Origin: Fomes fomentarius
Taxonomy: Eukaryota; Basidiomycota; Agaricomycetes; Polyporales; Polyporaceae
Assembly: GCA_022606135.1 (NCBI GenBank)
Contig: JABYQN010000003.1
Location: forward strand, 2,976,001 to 3,040,000
DNA: 64,000 nucleotides
Direction of reading: 5' to 3'
Position 1 is the first letter of the stretch. Every line of letters begins with the position of its first letter. Under the pieces are notes generated by a model. The model worked only from the letters and a program-made list of their open reading frames with translations, had not been told where the DNA came from and did no database searches. Both the position numbers and the translations under genes were made by a program. Shown here piece after piece: positions 26,320 through 36,900 of this stretch.

Positions 26320-28900
26320 CACAACAGTGACTTCGAACGCTGGTAACCGGCACAACGCCCGTAAGAACAGGGCTCTAGAGTAGTAGAAATACTTTCACTT
26401 CCACTTCACGTTATTGTAGCAGGTTGCACACTGAGGTTCGTTAGCCCTTTGGTATATATCTGCCAGTGGAGGATACGGTTGCAATACTCACCGCCAGCAG
26501 TATTCAAACAAGGACAGAACGGTCCAGGAAGCTAGCAAATCTCATGTAGCGAGCGAGTAGGCAGTAGTCCCCTTCATAATGCACGCATCGACGACCTGGT
26601 TGTATGCAAGTTCGAGTGCGAGTTAGTGATTCTCGGCGAAACTTGAAGTTGAACAATTTGAGTCAACGTGGGGCCATGGCACATGGGCGTCTATGGGTCG
26701 GCTCAAATCGAACCAGTGGGGATCTGCGAGAGACTCAGACTCAGATGGACTTGAACTTGGAACATAAGTTGATCACAGTCCCGTATACGGTACAAGAACA
26801 ACTCCCTTGCCTAGCGTAAGTAACAGCCTGTCAGTGATGCAGTGATTCTCACGCTACTACACTGACAGGAAGCAGCTGCTGGGAGGCTATCCCCTGAGAT
26901 CCGAGTCGTCGCCGTGGTGAGGTTCGTGATACTGAGTCTCTTCCTCGGCGTTAAAAGTAGATGTGAGTGGTGACCTGATGTTCTGCCTAAATACGGGCGT
27001 TTCGATATGACCGGGTGAGGATTCGTTGAAGCTCCCGCTGCGCTGGAAGTCACCGTCAGCACACTTCCGATGAGCTTCCTGAAGATCGAGAAGGAAGCGG
27101 GAGACGAGTACGGCAGTGAAGCTGAATTATGGTCCCTATTAGTCATTAAAATCAAATGCACTGCAAGAGAAGTGCTTACACCTCGGTGAACACGGTCACG
27201 TAGCTGTAGCTCAGACTTTGGAGGGCGACGTGTATCTGCAAGTAAACCACAATCCATTTGGCGAAGTTCCGGTCATCTTGTTACATGGGTTAGCGGTAAA
27301 TTGCGCACCGAAGAGAGCGACAGGGTGAGGTGTAGGCCGTGCAGAAGCAGCAAAACCCTAATACAAGCATTTAACATGCGCTGCGGATACAGCAACAGAG
27401 TATAAGCTCATCTTACAAGAAGTACCATGTTCCTATTCAAGTTTTGACGTTCTCAGTACAATATTTGCGTCATTTATGAGGGGATGACGCACCATTGCGC
27501 AAGAGTATCCCTGCCAATGAGGTGGTATTCCCGCTACTAGTAGACACAAGCCTACGAATCTCCTTGCGCGAGACCGTGGTCCAAGTGATTATTATGAGAA
27601 GGACATCTGCGGCCATGAAGCATGTCCTACATGCAATCACGACTTCACATGAGAGTAATTGTCAGTAGCAGCCGTTGCATAACATATAAGAAACTCACGC
27701 CTGAAGGGTATGGGTGAGGAGTATGGAAGGAGGTAATGGGAGAACGTACTTGCGAGACAGCGAGAGGGGCATACCGGGGTCGATCACCGTACATCCAAAA
27801 AGAGAATCATAGTAACCTGTGAAGCCAAAGTGGTACAGAGCCTAGGATTACCGATATCAGAATTAGTCGCAGAGGCTCTTATGCCTTCATGATATAACTC
27901 ACGATGTTCACGGCGGGTGTGGCGATAGATAGGACGAAGATCAAGGCCGACAGTGGCCTGCTCCGGCTGAGCGCAAACCCCCGAAAGGCCGCGAATACTG
28001 CGGAACCTTGGTTAGTGATGTAAAGCATCGGCACGGGAAGTACTCACGAGCCCAAGGTATATACTGAAGGAGCGTAACAGCGAGGAGTGCTTTAGTAGCG
28101 AAAGCACATCTGTCCTAGTATGTCAGGACACATCCGGAGACAAGCGTACCAAATTATGAGTACCTCTAGAGCATAGGCAATCATTATCGAAGAGATCAAG
28201 CCAGAAGGTAAGCACCGAACGCTCACCTGATTGGACATCGGCATGAATCCGAACATGTTCAAGACCCTCAGAATCAGAGTCCAATACCGAATCACTATGA
28301 AAAGTACGGTTGCGCCGGTCGAGCGAGAGCGCGGACTCCAAAAAAGGTCAATCTCCCTATCGAGGGTGATGAAATACTCATACATCACGAATGCTTCATA
28401 TTTGGGTGAATAGTCAGCAAAACTAAGAGCACATAGTAAATACCTGTGGATGCAACCCGTATGTATGAGTTTGCTGCACTAGTATTCAACCAGTTCAGCC
28501 CAACGGGAAGACGAATAGCCGGGGATGTCTTACAGGCTCAGATATTCGTTGCCAAGGCCTGCAGAATCGAGATAGTTCGGGGAAGCCATGGAGAGTGTGC
28601 GTATGTGAGGAATTGAGCGAAGCTGAGTTCTGAGACTCAAGGCTGTAGAGTTTACTCTGCCCGATATATGTACCACGAGAAAAGCCGAGTACACTGCCCG
28701 TTCAAAGTCTTGTTAGACAAGAATTGACGGCTTCATCGCCAATGTCACCGTTGGAACTCCGATGCTTGGTGACACGGGGTATCCACACTGCTACATATTC
28801 GGGAATCCTGAGAGCCGGAGAACTAGCGAGGATGTGGTACGGACTTCGCTGCTTCACCCCCTGGTGAAGCAGGTCTTGCATGTGGTTGTATCGATGACTG
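26320..28900. repeat. segmental duplication, copy 2 (contains DUF6533 copy E)
   Basis: Counterpart of 20990-23640, same orientation, about 5.3 kb period. Similarity covers the gene, about 550 nt of its 3' flank and patches upstream. Divergence in the non-coding parts is heavy, so the event is not recent. Confidence 0.6.
26887..28589 (-). CDS. DUF6533-type multi-pass membrane protein, copy E
   Basis: Thirteen exons give 338 residues: 28589-28534, 28478-28444, 28393-28227, 28165-28164, 28109-28048, 27997-27903, 27841-27750, 27700-27699, 27642-27493, 27432-27417, 27357-27309, 27235-27180, 27121-26887. The core reads FVMYEYFITLDREIDLFW, TGATVLFIVIRYWTLIL, QRCAFATKALLAVTLLQYIP, LFAAFRGFALSRSRPLSALI, ACRTCFMAADVLLIIITW and LVSRFLLDLQEAHRK. 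Microexons are AG (28165-28164) and GC (27700-27699). Exon 9 is 6 nt longer than in copy C; the last exon is 21 nt shorter. An alternative AG (CTAG) 4 nt upstream of the chosen exon-5 acceptor could start exon 5 with Asp and remove the need for the first microexon in this copy only. The homologous copies do not offer that option. Confidence 0.84.
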
Positions 28901-29245
28901 ATCTGTGGCAGCAGCGTTCCATGCAACAGTCAAAAGAAGTATGTGTTGTAACGTGTCCAAGTCGCCATCCGATTCCTCAAAAGAATGACATCTTCAGCGA
29001 GTAGGTTCGATGCAAGCCCCCCACACACACACGGTAAGCGTAAAATGTGGATACGCACTGTCACAGAAAACGCGAATGAAAGAATCAAAGATTAAGCGTC
29101 GGAGATGGTAGCAGGGTCTTGCAATCCTGGACCGGGCTGGACCTTCGGCCCGAGATTGCCGGAGAGGAAGTGTACATGCAAGCGCTCGCGATCAAGCTTC
29201 CGACTCTGCAACATTCCCCATCGTACTCGCGCGATCGAAATTCGA
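28590..29245. other. divergent intergenic region
   Basis: This 656-nt stretch lies between copy E (-) and the zinc-finger gene (+). A CCCCCCACACACACAC tract near 29018-29033 is the only notable feature. Confidence 0.45.
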
Positions 29246-30704
29246 ATGGCGTCCTTCAAACGCGCACGTTCTCCTGCTGTCCACCAATTCTCACCTCCAT
29301 CGTCCACGTCGTCGTCTCCGACGCTCAAGGCAGCGCGGACGAGCGCAACACCCCCGCCACAGCCCTCGACGTCCACTGCTGCAGCGAGCCACATCCTCTG
29401 CACCCTTCCCCCGACCTGCAATCATCGACCAACATCCGTTGCTGTGCACGAGCTTCAGGCGCACTACGCGAGGCACCATGCGCATGTGTGCGAGCTGGGT
29501 GGATGCGGGTGTGTGTTCCCGGACGCGCGATTTTTGGAATTGGTGAGTGGCTCACTGCATTTCGCTCCATCACTTGGCGCGCATGGCGCGGTCTCCAACT
29601 ATTCGTGAAGGATGTCATGAACATCTTTTGCGCATTGTCGCACAATAGATGGCACCCTCTTGAGCCCACCTGAACACATGAGGCTACTACTCGGCCTGTA
29701 GGAGCTAGGCCTGCGTTGATCTCTGCTACTTGATGCGACATACTGACGTTCATCTGTACCTACCGCAGCACCAGACTGAATGCCATGATCCAATTGCAGC
29801 AGTACGCAAGGACCGTGGGGAGAGGATTGTACGTTTGCTCCCGTATCTTGCCGGTCTTGCTGAACAATTCACACCTTTGCTCTTCTTATCTTAGTTTGCA
29901 TGCTTCGTGGAGACATGCTCGCGTCATTTCGCGGCGCCCAAGGCGCGCAGACTACACTTGATTCAAGTACACGGGTACCCTAAGGAGTACTTCTTCGCCG
30001 TCACGAACAAGGGCGTCGGCGGCCTGCTGAAGAAATGGGGTGAGGGCGCAAGTCTTCTCCGCAAGCCATGGAAACCGCGCGAAAACGCAGCGCAGGACGG
30101 CGCAGAGGGGGCAGAGGATGAGTCTACAGACGACGCGACGTCGACGGACGCACAGACGGACCAGCAATATGCGGATGCTCCGGATGAGGACGACGATGAA
30201 GAAGATCAGGTCTTGCTCGGGAAGATCCAGATCGACCGCACCAGCACGCAGGCACCGGCACCGCCTACGGAGGGCTCCACAACTCCAGCCGCACCCTCCA
30301 TCGCACCGGAAAGCGACCGCAACGGCAAAGGGAAGATGCGCAGAAGCAAGCGGAATCCAAGGGCGACGAAAGACGTCGACCACCTTGCCGAGGAACTCGA
30401 CTCGCTCTCCCTCGTGCCGCCATCCATCCAGTTCGGGCGCGGAGCGAAACGTGGGGCCCGCGGACATGCGCGTGCGCCACGCGGGAGCGCGGGACGAGGA
30501 GAGCGTGCGGGTGACTCGGAATCAATGGACGTGGATCATGGTAGAGGGGGACCTCCCCTTCCCCCGCGTGGGGGTGCCCTGCGTGGAGTAATGCGGGGTC
30601 GAGGACGCGGACCTCGTGGCAGCCTAGGAGCATTGGGTGCAGGGATCGGGAGAGGCACGGGTCCTGGGCGAGGAGTCAGCAAGGAGAGCTTCAAACGTCC
30701 ATAA
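29246..30704 (+). CDS. ZNF511-like C2H2 zinc-finger protein with RGG-rich tail
   Basis: Exons 29246-29542, 29769-29828 and 29895-30704 give 388 residues. The splice joins produce an unbroken zinc-finger region: CTLPPTCNHRPTS, HELQAHYARHHAHVCELGGC, FPDARFLELHQTECHDP, then FACFVETCSRHFAAPKARRL and HLIQVHGYPKEYFF. This pattern, with a final YPKxYFF, is characteristic of the eukaryotic ZNF511 family, whose molecular role is poorly known. The middle is acidic and low in complexity. The last 100 residues are rich in Arg and Gly (RGARGHARAPRG, MRGRGRGPRG), suggesting RNA or nucleic-acid contact. The start at 29246 (MASFKRARSP) was chosen over an in-frame ATG at 29105 because it fits the family N-terminus better. 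Intron 1 (226 nt) is long for this locus, so a hidden small exon cannot be excluded. Confidence 0.82.
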
Positions 30705-30830
30705 CATGTATCGACGATCTATAGTCCGTAATTTTGGTACCTTCGCCCATACTACATGTAACTGAATTTGAAGGCATGTGATAGCATTGAGAGTTCGGGA
30801 GAAAATAATGAGTCTAACTCGACCTCACAG

Positions 30831-30918
30831 TGGCCAACGCCGGGGTCGAACCGACGACCTTGGCGTAATCCTCTTTCAGATATTAGCACCACGCTCTAAC
30901 CAACTGAGCTAGCCGGCC
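30831..30918 (-). tRNA. tRNA-Ile (AAU anticodon) with a 14-nt intron
   Basis: The minus strand folds as a cloverleaf: acceptor GGCCGGC pairs with GTTGGCC (two G-U pairs), the D arm contains AGCTCAGTTGGTTAGAGC, and the T arm is GTCGG-TTCGACC-CCGGC. The anticodon loop reads CTAATA followed by intron TCTGAAAGAGGATT (forward 30867-30880), placed one base after the anticodon as expected for nuclear tRNA introns. Removal restores CTAATAACGCC, as in eukaryotic tRNA-Ile(AAU). The discriminator base is A at 30831. A TTTT stretch about 26 nt downstream (forward 30802-30805) can end Pol III transcription. A and B boxes are intact. Confidence 0.93.
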
Positions 30919-31026
30919 ATGTGTCCATATTATCAACATACACTGATACCAGTTTTGCTCTAGCACACTAACCATCTTACTATACTCAGCCTTACTGAGT
31001 CCCTGTTCACCAACGACCATCTCAAA

Positions 31027-31908
31027 ATGTTCTTTATCGTACGTTTCTGTCACGGAAAACCTCACACAATGCACAACAATCTGGCTGACACCGTCAACGT
31101 AGAAAGAACTCTCTCACACGATCCACTTGCACCCGTCCTACTTCGGGCCGCGGATGCTCAACTTCTTGGAGTCGAAGCTGTACTCGGACGTCGAAGGTAC
31201 CTGCTCTGGCGAATTCGGCTACATCATCGCGGTCGTGTCGATACTGGATATTGGGAAGGGCATGGTCCTGCCAGGAAGCGGTCAGGCAGAATTCGTGACG
31301 CGCTACCGCGCGATTGTGTTCAAGCCGTTCAAGGGGCAGGTAATGGATGGGGTGGTGAGCAACGTCAACAAGGTGCGTCGCTTGTATTCGTTTTATGATC
31401 TCGGGACGCGTTGGGCGAACGTCGGCCGTGGTGTGGTGTGATGAGTAGATGGGGTTCTTTGCGGACGTCGGGCCTCTGCAAGTGTTCGTGTCGCATCAGG
31501 TGAGTGTAGCTCTCCAGTGCTTGCGGAGGTTATCCAATGGCCTTGGGTGGTAACATGGGTACTTGCGCCGTGTATTTTAGCTCGTCCATGCGGAATTAAA
31601 ATTCGACCCCAATTCCAACCCACCCTCATTTGCATCTGAAGATCAGGTTGGTGCATTCACGTTCTTCATTGCCTTCACCGCTTTGCGACGCCTCTTTCCG
31701 CAGACAATTGAGAAGAACACCCGTGTCCGCCTAAAAATCGTTGGTACGCGTGTCGACGCGACCGAAATTGTGCGCAGAGCTTCTCTTCTCCATTTCTATA
31801 TCAACAGCTAACATGACGCTGCTCTGCCTTCGCCTTTCGATGCATCGCTGCAACGCGTAGTTCGCTATTGGCACGATTAAGGAAGATCATCTAGGCGTCA
31901 TCGACTGA
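31027..31908 (+). CDS. RPB7: RNA polymerase II subunit Rpb7
   Basis: Six exons give 170 residues, the normal length: 31027-31038, 31103-31372, 31449-31499, 31581-31646, 31704-31769, 31861-31908. The first exon codes for only MFFI. Motifs match Rpb7 throughout: KELSHTIHLHPSYFGPRML, VEGTCSGEFGYIIAVVSILD, VLPGSGQAEFVTRYRAIVFK, PFKGQVMDGVV, MGFFADVGPLQVFVSHQ, KFDPNSNPPSF, TRVRLKIVGTRVDATEIFAI and GTIKEDHLGVID. Rpb7 pairs with Rpb4 to form the polymerase II stalk, which contacts nascent RNA and links transcription to mRNA fate. The N-terminal tip domain and C-terminal OB fold are complete. It is transcribed divergently from the tRNA gene about 110 nt away. Confidence 0.96.
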
Positions 31909-32546
31909 GTCTATCTAGGACGGCTATGCGGACTAACGCTTATTTCTGTGCTCCTCGCTTCGTAACTGCTGTGTATATGAAATCTGTATCATTATCTCCT
32001 TTGTCTCCATTCGGGCGCAATTCCTCACGTACAGCATTGTCCAATAGATCTGAACGTCTCCTTCTCTCGACAGATCGCAGGTGGATGTTGTGTCACGGCT
32101 GCCCTAAGCAGCGTACAGCGCGGACTAGACCTCGTCAACTTCTCAACTGTATCATAGGTATGTGCGTACGAGTGGCCATGGTACCTCGCAAGCTGTGTCC
32201 TCTTCGTCTGGTCATACCGACGAGACTTCTCCCCTAGTTGAACCTTACGCGCTGCTCTCTCACAGTAGGAATATGGGCATCCAAAAATAGGACAACTGCA
32301 ACCAGTTCTTGACGGAGGGGACGGATCCATGGAGCCCAATGACTCAGAGGTTAAACATGGTATCCTCATGCAGATCGTGAACTACCTTATGGTCCCTGTA
32401 TCGACGACCAGATCTGACAGTCAAACCATAGAGGGAGCTTGACAGAAACTCGCGGAAGCTCGGGCACATGAGGGGAAAGTAAGCGGATTCTACTGTGGTA
32501 GGCTGAAAATCGTCACACTACCACTATCTATTGAATTACACGTGTA
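31909..32546. other. intergenic between convergent genes, no gene seen
   Basis: This 638-nt region lies between the 3' ends of RPB7 and the SDR gene. The short frames here do not resemble proteins I know. Confidence 0.45.
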
Positions 32547-33428
32547 TCAGACAACAGAGCCCTGGGGTAATATCATCAGTAATTGCTCGTCCACGGAAAG
32601 ATCGACAATTAAGTGTACTCACCCCGGTCACCCTCAGCGTTTGGCCGTTAACCCAGCTCGCCTCTTGGCTAACCAGGAATGCCACGACGTTGCTGACTTC
32701 CTCCGCTGTGCCCAGCCTCTTCTGCGGGTGCATCCCAGCGATGAAGTTGATTTGCTGCTCGGTTTTGTCCTGACGGAACAGGTCCGTGTCGATAGGCCCA
32801 GGGGCAACCGTGTTGACAGTAATTCCCCTGGTTCCGAGGTCCTTCGCGAGGACGCGTGACAGCTGTTCGGTCGCGCCTTTGGTAGAGACGTAGAGGAGAT
32901 AGTTGGGTGCAACGAAGGATGCACCCACGAGGGCGGTCGAGAAGAAGATGATCCTGCTACCTACACGATCGCCGCACACGTCAATGTCTAGAATCCCGCA
33001 GGACGATGAACGAGAATGCACGTACCCTCCTTGAGATGAGGAGTCGCCTCTTGCACGAGGAAGAGCGCGCCCTTGACGTTCGTGTTGAAGTGCCGGTCGT
33101 AGCTCTCCTCCGTGACCTCCCGGAGGGTGCTGAACTGCATGATGCTCGCATTGAGGACGACAATGTCGATCCGTCCAAACTGACGAAGGGTCTCCTGGAC
33201 TAGGTTCTTGTTGTCCGCAATCGACGAGACATCGGCCCTGACGACGATGGCCTTGCCCGCGCCCTTCGCGTTAATCGCATCCGCGACTCCTTGGGCTGCA
33301 GATACGCCCAAGACGTAATTGATCACGACATTCGCGCCCTGGGATGCGAGTCGAGTCGCGATGGCCGCGCCGATGGAGCGCGACGAGCCAGTGACGATGG
33401 CAACTTTGCCGGAAAGAGGGAGAGACAT
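32547..33428 (-). CDS. short-chain dehydrogenase/reductase (classical SDR)
   Basis: Three exons (33428-33026, 32960-32623, 32561-32547) give 251 residues, the usual classical SDR length. The N-terminal cofactor motif reads VAIVTGSSRSIGAAIATRLA. The NAG-like motif is VLNASIM, and the catalytic triad region reads FFSTALVGASFVAPN followed by YVSTKGA (Tyr-X3-Lys). The PG motif GITVNTVAPGPIDTDLF and the terminal NGQTLRVTGG complete the fold. A short last exon (15 nt, GSVV and stop) is inferred because it restores the canonical GG ending; without it the frame would run on to a stop near 32537 with an atypical tail. The family uses NAD(P)H to interconvert alcohols and carbonyls. The residue after the second beta strand is not a clear Asp, so NADP preference is possible. 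Substrate cannot be told. Confidence 0.9.
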
Positions 33429-33979
33429 TGCGCTGGGAAGTAGGGCTTTGAAGGAGAACTGGAGTGCAGGATGTGTGGAGGTGCGGGGAAGAGCGTATGT
33501 TGGACCTGGATCTTATACGCTCGCAACCCGAGACCTACAACATCACACATAGAATGACATATCGCCGATCGGTTCCCCAGTCTCAACTCCGAGCTGACGA
33601 ACGCGCCGGATTTTTTGGTGGGTCTGAATCAAGTGCGTGTGTGCATGAGGCTATACATGTCTTGGGTCTCACGGGTCAAAGAGTATGTATGTTCTCGATA
33701 GACATTTGAGAGCGACTACTAGAGTTGTTGACGCGACGAGTGGAGCGACTAGTGGAGCAACGAGTGCGGGAGAAGGTGGTAGTAGAGGATGCGTTATGTA
33801 AGACCGACCCAGAAGATACTTAACAGGCGTTGGGCGTCTGATACTTGTATTAGGCTTGACTAGAATGATTAGATACGAATACTTACCTTCCTACTGCCAC
33901 CTTCAGAATCAGATTCCACGTACGCGCGCCACAGCATATAGCTTGCTCGCTGTGCTGCGCAGCGAGCACACCCTTTACC
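33429..33979. other. divergent promoter region, SDR and VPS10
   Basis: This 551-nt stretch lies between divergent genes. It includes a short imperfect repeat of CGACTAGTGGAGC / CGAGTGGAGC near 33737-33765. No gene. Confidence 0.4.
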
Positions 33980-36900
33980 ATGGCCCTCACCATGGCTCTC
34001 CACCACAGGACCATCTTGCTTCTTTGGACTCTCGCGAGCTGCCTATCCCTGGTTACTGGACAGCCCACACATGCATTCACACCGTTCGAAAACCTCCCAG
34101 CGAGACTATTCTTCTTCAATGACGCTTCTGTGCGTATATTGTCAATCAGGCCATGTATGACGCGTTTCATTAACCTCCGGCACTCTTAGACTGCCATCTA
34201 CCATGACGTTGTGAAGGGTGCGGTGTACGTGTCTCCGGACGAGGGCAAGACATGGAGTATTCCTTCGAGTATCCCGGAAGGGGAGGCGGCCATGGTCATT
34301 GAGCACCCATTCGACAGCAAGACGGTGAGTACAACGTCCATGTTACTTCCTGACTGCCTCGCAAGGGTAGGGATCACTATGGAGCGGGATGGGGGCACGC
34401 GTACACACTGCAACGTGCGTGCGCCTGCATAGCGCAGCGCGAGCGCACTGCCCCGCAGCGAATATCTGTATCTGCTCGACGTGGGGGGCGCAATGATAAC
34501 TCCCTCGGCATTTAAGGGAGCTGTCTACGCGCTCAATGAGGACTGGTCGCGCGAGTGCTTTGCACGCCTATGTTAACACTCGATCTGCTTGCTTTCATGC
34601 TTGGACGCGCCTTCGTCAAGAATGCGTTGACTTCATGAGGAAACTGTATCTGGTGCTGACGTGCTTCACTAGGCCTTCATACTTTCAAGAGGTACTACCC
34701 ATTGGCGGACTGACAACCGCGGCGAGACATGGCAGAAGTTCGACATGCCTGTACCTCCTGCACTCGTTGGGCGACCACTATCCTTCCACTCCGACCCCAA
34801 AAAATATGGTTACATTCTATACCAGGGTACCGCGTGTGACAAATCTGGAGGATGGGGCTCGAGATGCTCCGACGAAGTACGCTGCACTCGCTCATACCCT
34901 GCCCTGGTTGTTATGTCTAATCCCTCTTGTAGACGTACTACACTAAGGATGGCTTCAGCAGCGCGGCGAAATTGTTGTTGCTCGACACTTCTCGTTGTCA
35001 GTTCGCGCACAGTAGCGCGGATTTCAAGCACGAAGCTCACGAGGACCTCATCTACTGTGTCGCTTACGACTCGCCCTCAACATCCGGGAGACATTCACTC
35101 TCCTCAAGCCGCCTCTTCTCTACTACCGACTTCTTTGAGACGGAGAAGAAAATTGAAGATCTAGGCATCAGCAGTCGGAGCGCTCGTGGTGTCGTGGCGT
35201 TTGCCATCGTGTCCAAATTCGCAGTCGTGGCATTGAAGGATCTCTCCGAGGGCTCCAGGGGCGACATGTTGCTGTACGTTACTGTGGACACGAAGACGTG
35301 GGCGAAGGCTACCTTCCCACACTCCTCATCGGCGCGGCTCCGGGAGAACGCATACACCATTGTGGAGTCTACTACGCACTCCCTGGCCGTGGATGTCCTC
35401 ACACACGATCGGAGCGCAATTGGAACGCTCTTTGTCAGCAACTCTAATGGAACGTTCTTTGTGGAGAGTCTGAAGGACACGAACCGCAACGAGATGGGAT
35501 ATGTCGATTTCGAGACCGTCTATGGCGTCGAGGGTGTTGGCATCGCAAACATTGTCAATAATGCCAGAGACGTTGAGGGTCGACGCTCACCCAAGCAACT
35601 CCAAAGTAGAATCACCTTCGACGACGGTAAGGAACCCACCCCTCGATACTGTCCATGTTCGACTACTGAACTTGCGCTAGGTAGGACGTGGACCCGTCTG
35701 CGCCCACCGTCTGACGACAGCGATGGACAGCGTGTCCCTTGCAACCCCTCAGACGACTCCTGTTCCCTCCATTTGCATTCAGTCACGCTGCCGCACAATT
35801 TCGGTCGTGTCTTCTCTTCGCCTGCGCCAGGCCTGATCATGGGCGTTGGGTCTATTGGCGAATATCTCCGACCGTATGATGAATGCGACACTTTCTTGAG
35901 CACGGACGGCGGCATCTCGTGGAAGATGATCCGTAGAGATGCGCACAAGTACGAGTTCGGTGATTCAGGCAGCATACTCGTCGCAATCAATGATGAGGAG
36001 GGTGCTAACCAGGTTAGCTACTCCACTGACTTCGGCAGGAACTGGTATGTATCTCAAACTCACGGCTTCGTCTTGTATGCTGAGCGTTTGCTCTAGGAAG
36101 ACGTACGACTTGGGTATCCAGTTGCGAGCTCGGATCTTGACCACGGTTGGAGATTCCACTTCGCAGAAGTTCCTCCTCATCGGCCAGATTGCGAAGAAGG
36201 ATCAGAAGGGAACAGGCCGCTTCGGTGCAGTGTTCCTTGACTTCGCCACCCTTGACAGACCCCAGTGCGATGATAGTGATTTTGAGACATGGATAGCCCG
36301 TTCATCCACACACGAGTGTCTCATGGGCCACCAGGTACGTTCGAGTGCCAGTCTCCAGATATACAACTTTTGAGTTACTCTCCGTGTAGCAAACCTACAA
36401 ACGTCGCAAACCGGATGCCAACTGCTTTGTTGGCAACAAGTTCAGGGACCCTGAGCCGCGCTACGAGAACTGCAAGTGCACAAACGAAGACTTTGAATGT
36501 GACTACAACTTCATCAAAGAGGGAGACAAGTGCGTACCAGCTGGACCAGAACCTATTTTGGACGGCGTCTGCAAAGATCCGGATGATACGTATATGGGAT
36601 CGTCAGGGTTCCACAAGATACCTGGGAACACTTGCGAGGGCGGCCTCAACAAGGACAAGCAGGTTGAGAAGTCCTGCAAGAACGGTATGTCTACCCGAGG
36701 TCAGTTTGACGTTCGCGATCCTAACTCGTTGTGCTAGCACAACCACAGGAGGGTGCAATCATCCACCGTGTGGTAAGTGATGAACCTTTGAGACGGCCTC
36801 TCTAGCGATTGACCTTTATGCAGTCCGACTTCCCCAGCTCGATCGTTCAGTACGCGTACTTCCGCGAATCTACCGTCATCCTCGTTAGGCTTGCCGACAA

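Noticed and set aside
29105..29245. Upstream ATG of the ZNF511-like gene (47 extra codons)
   Set aside because: MASFKRARSP at 29246 is the more likely N-terminus; the extension looks like UTR.
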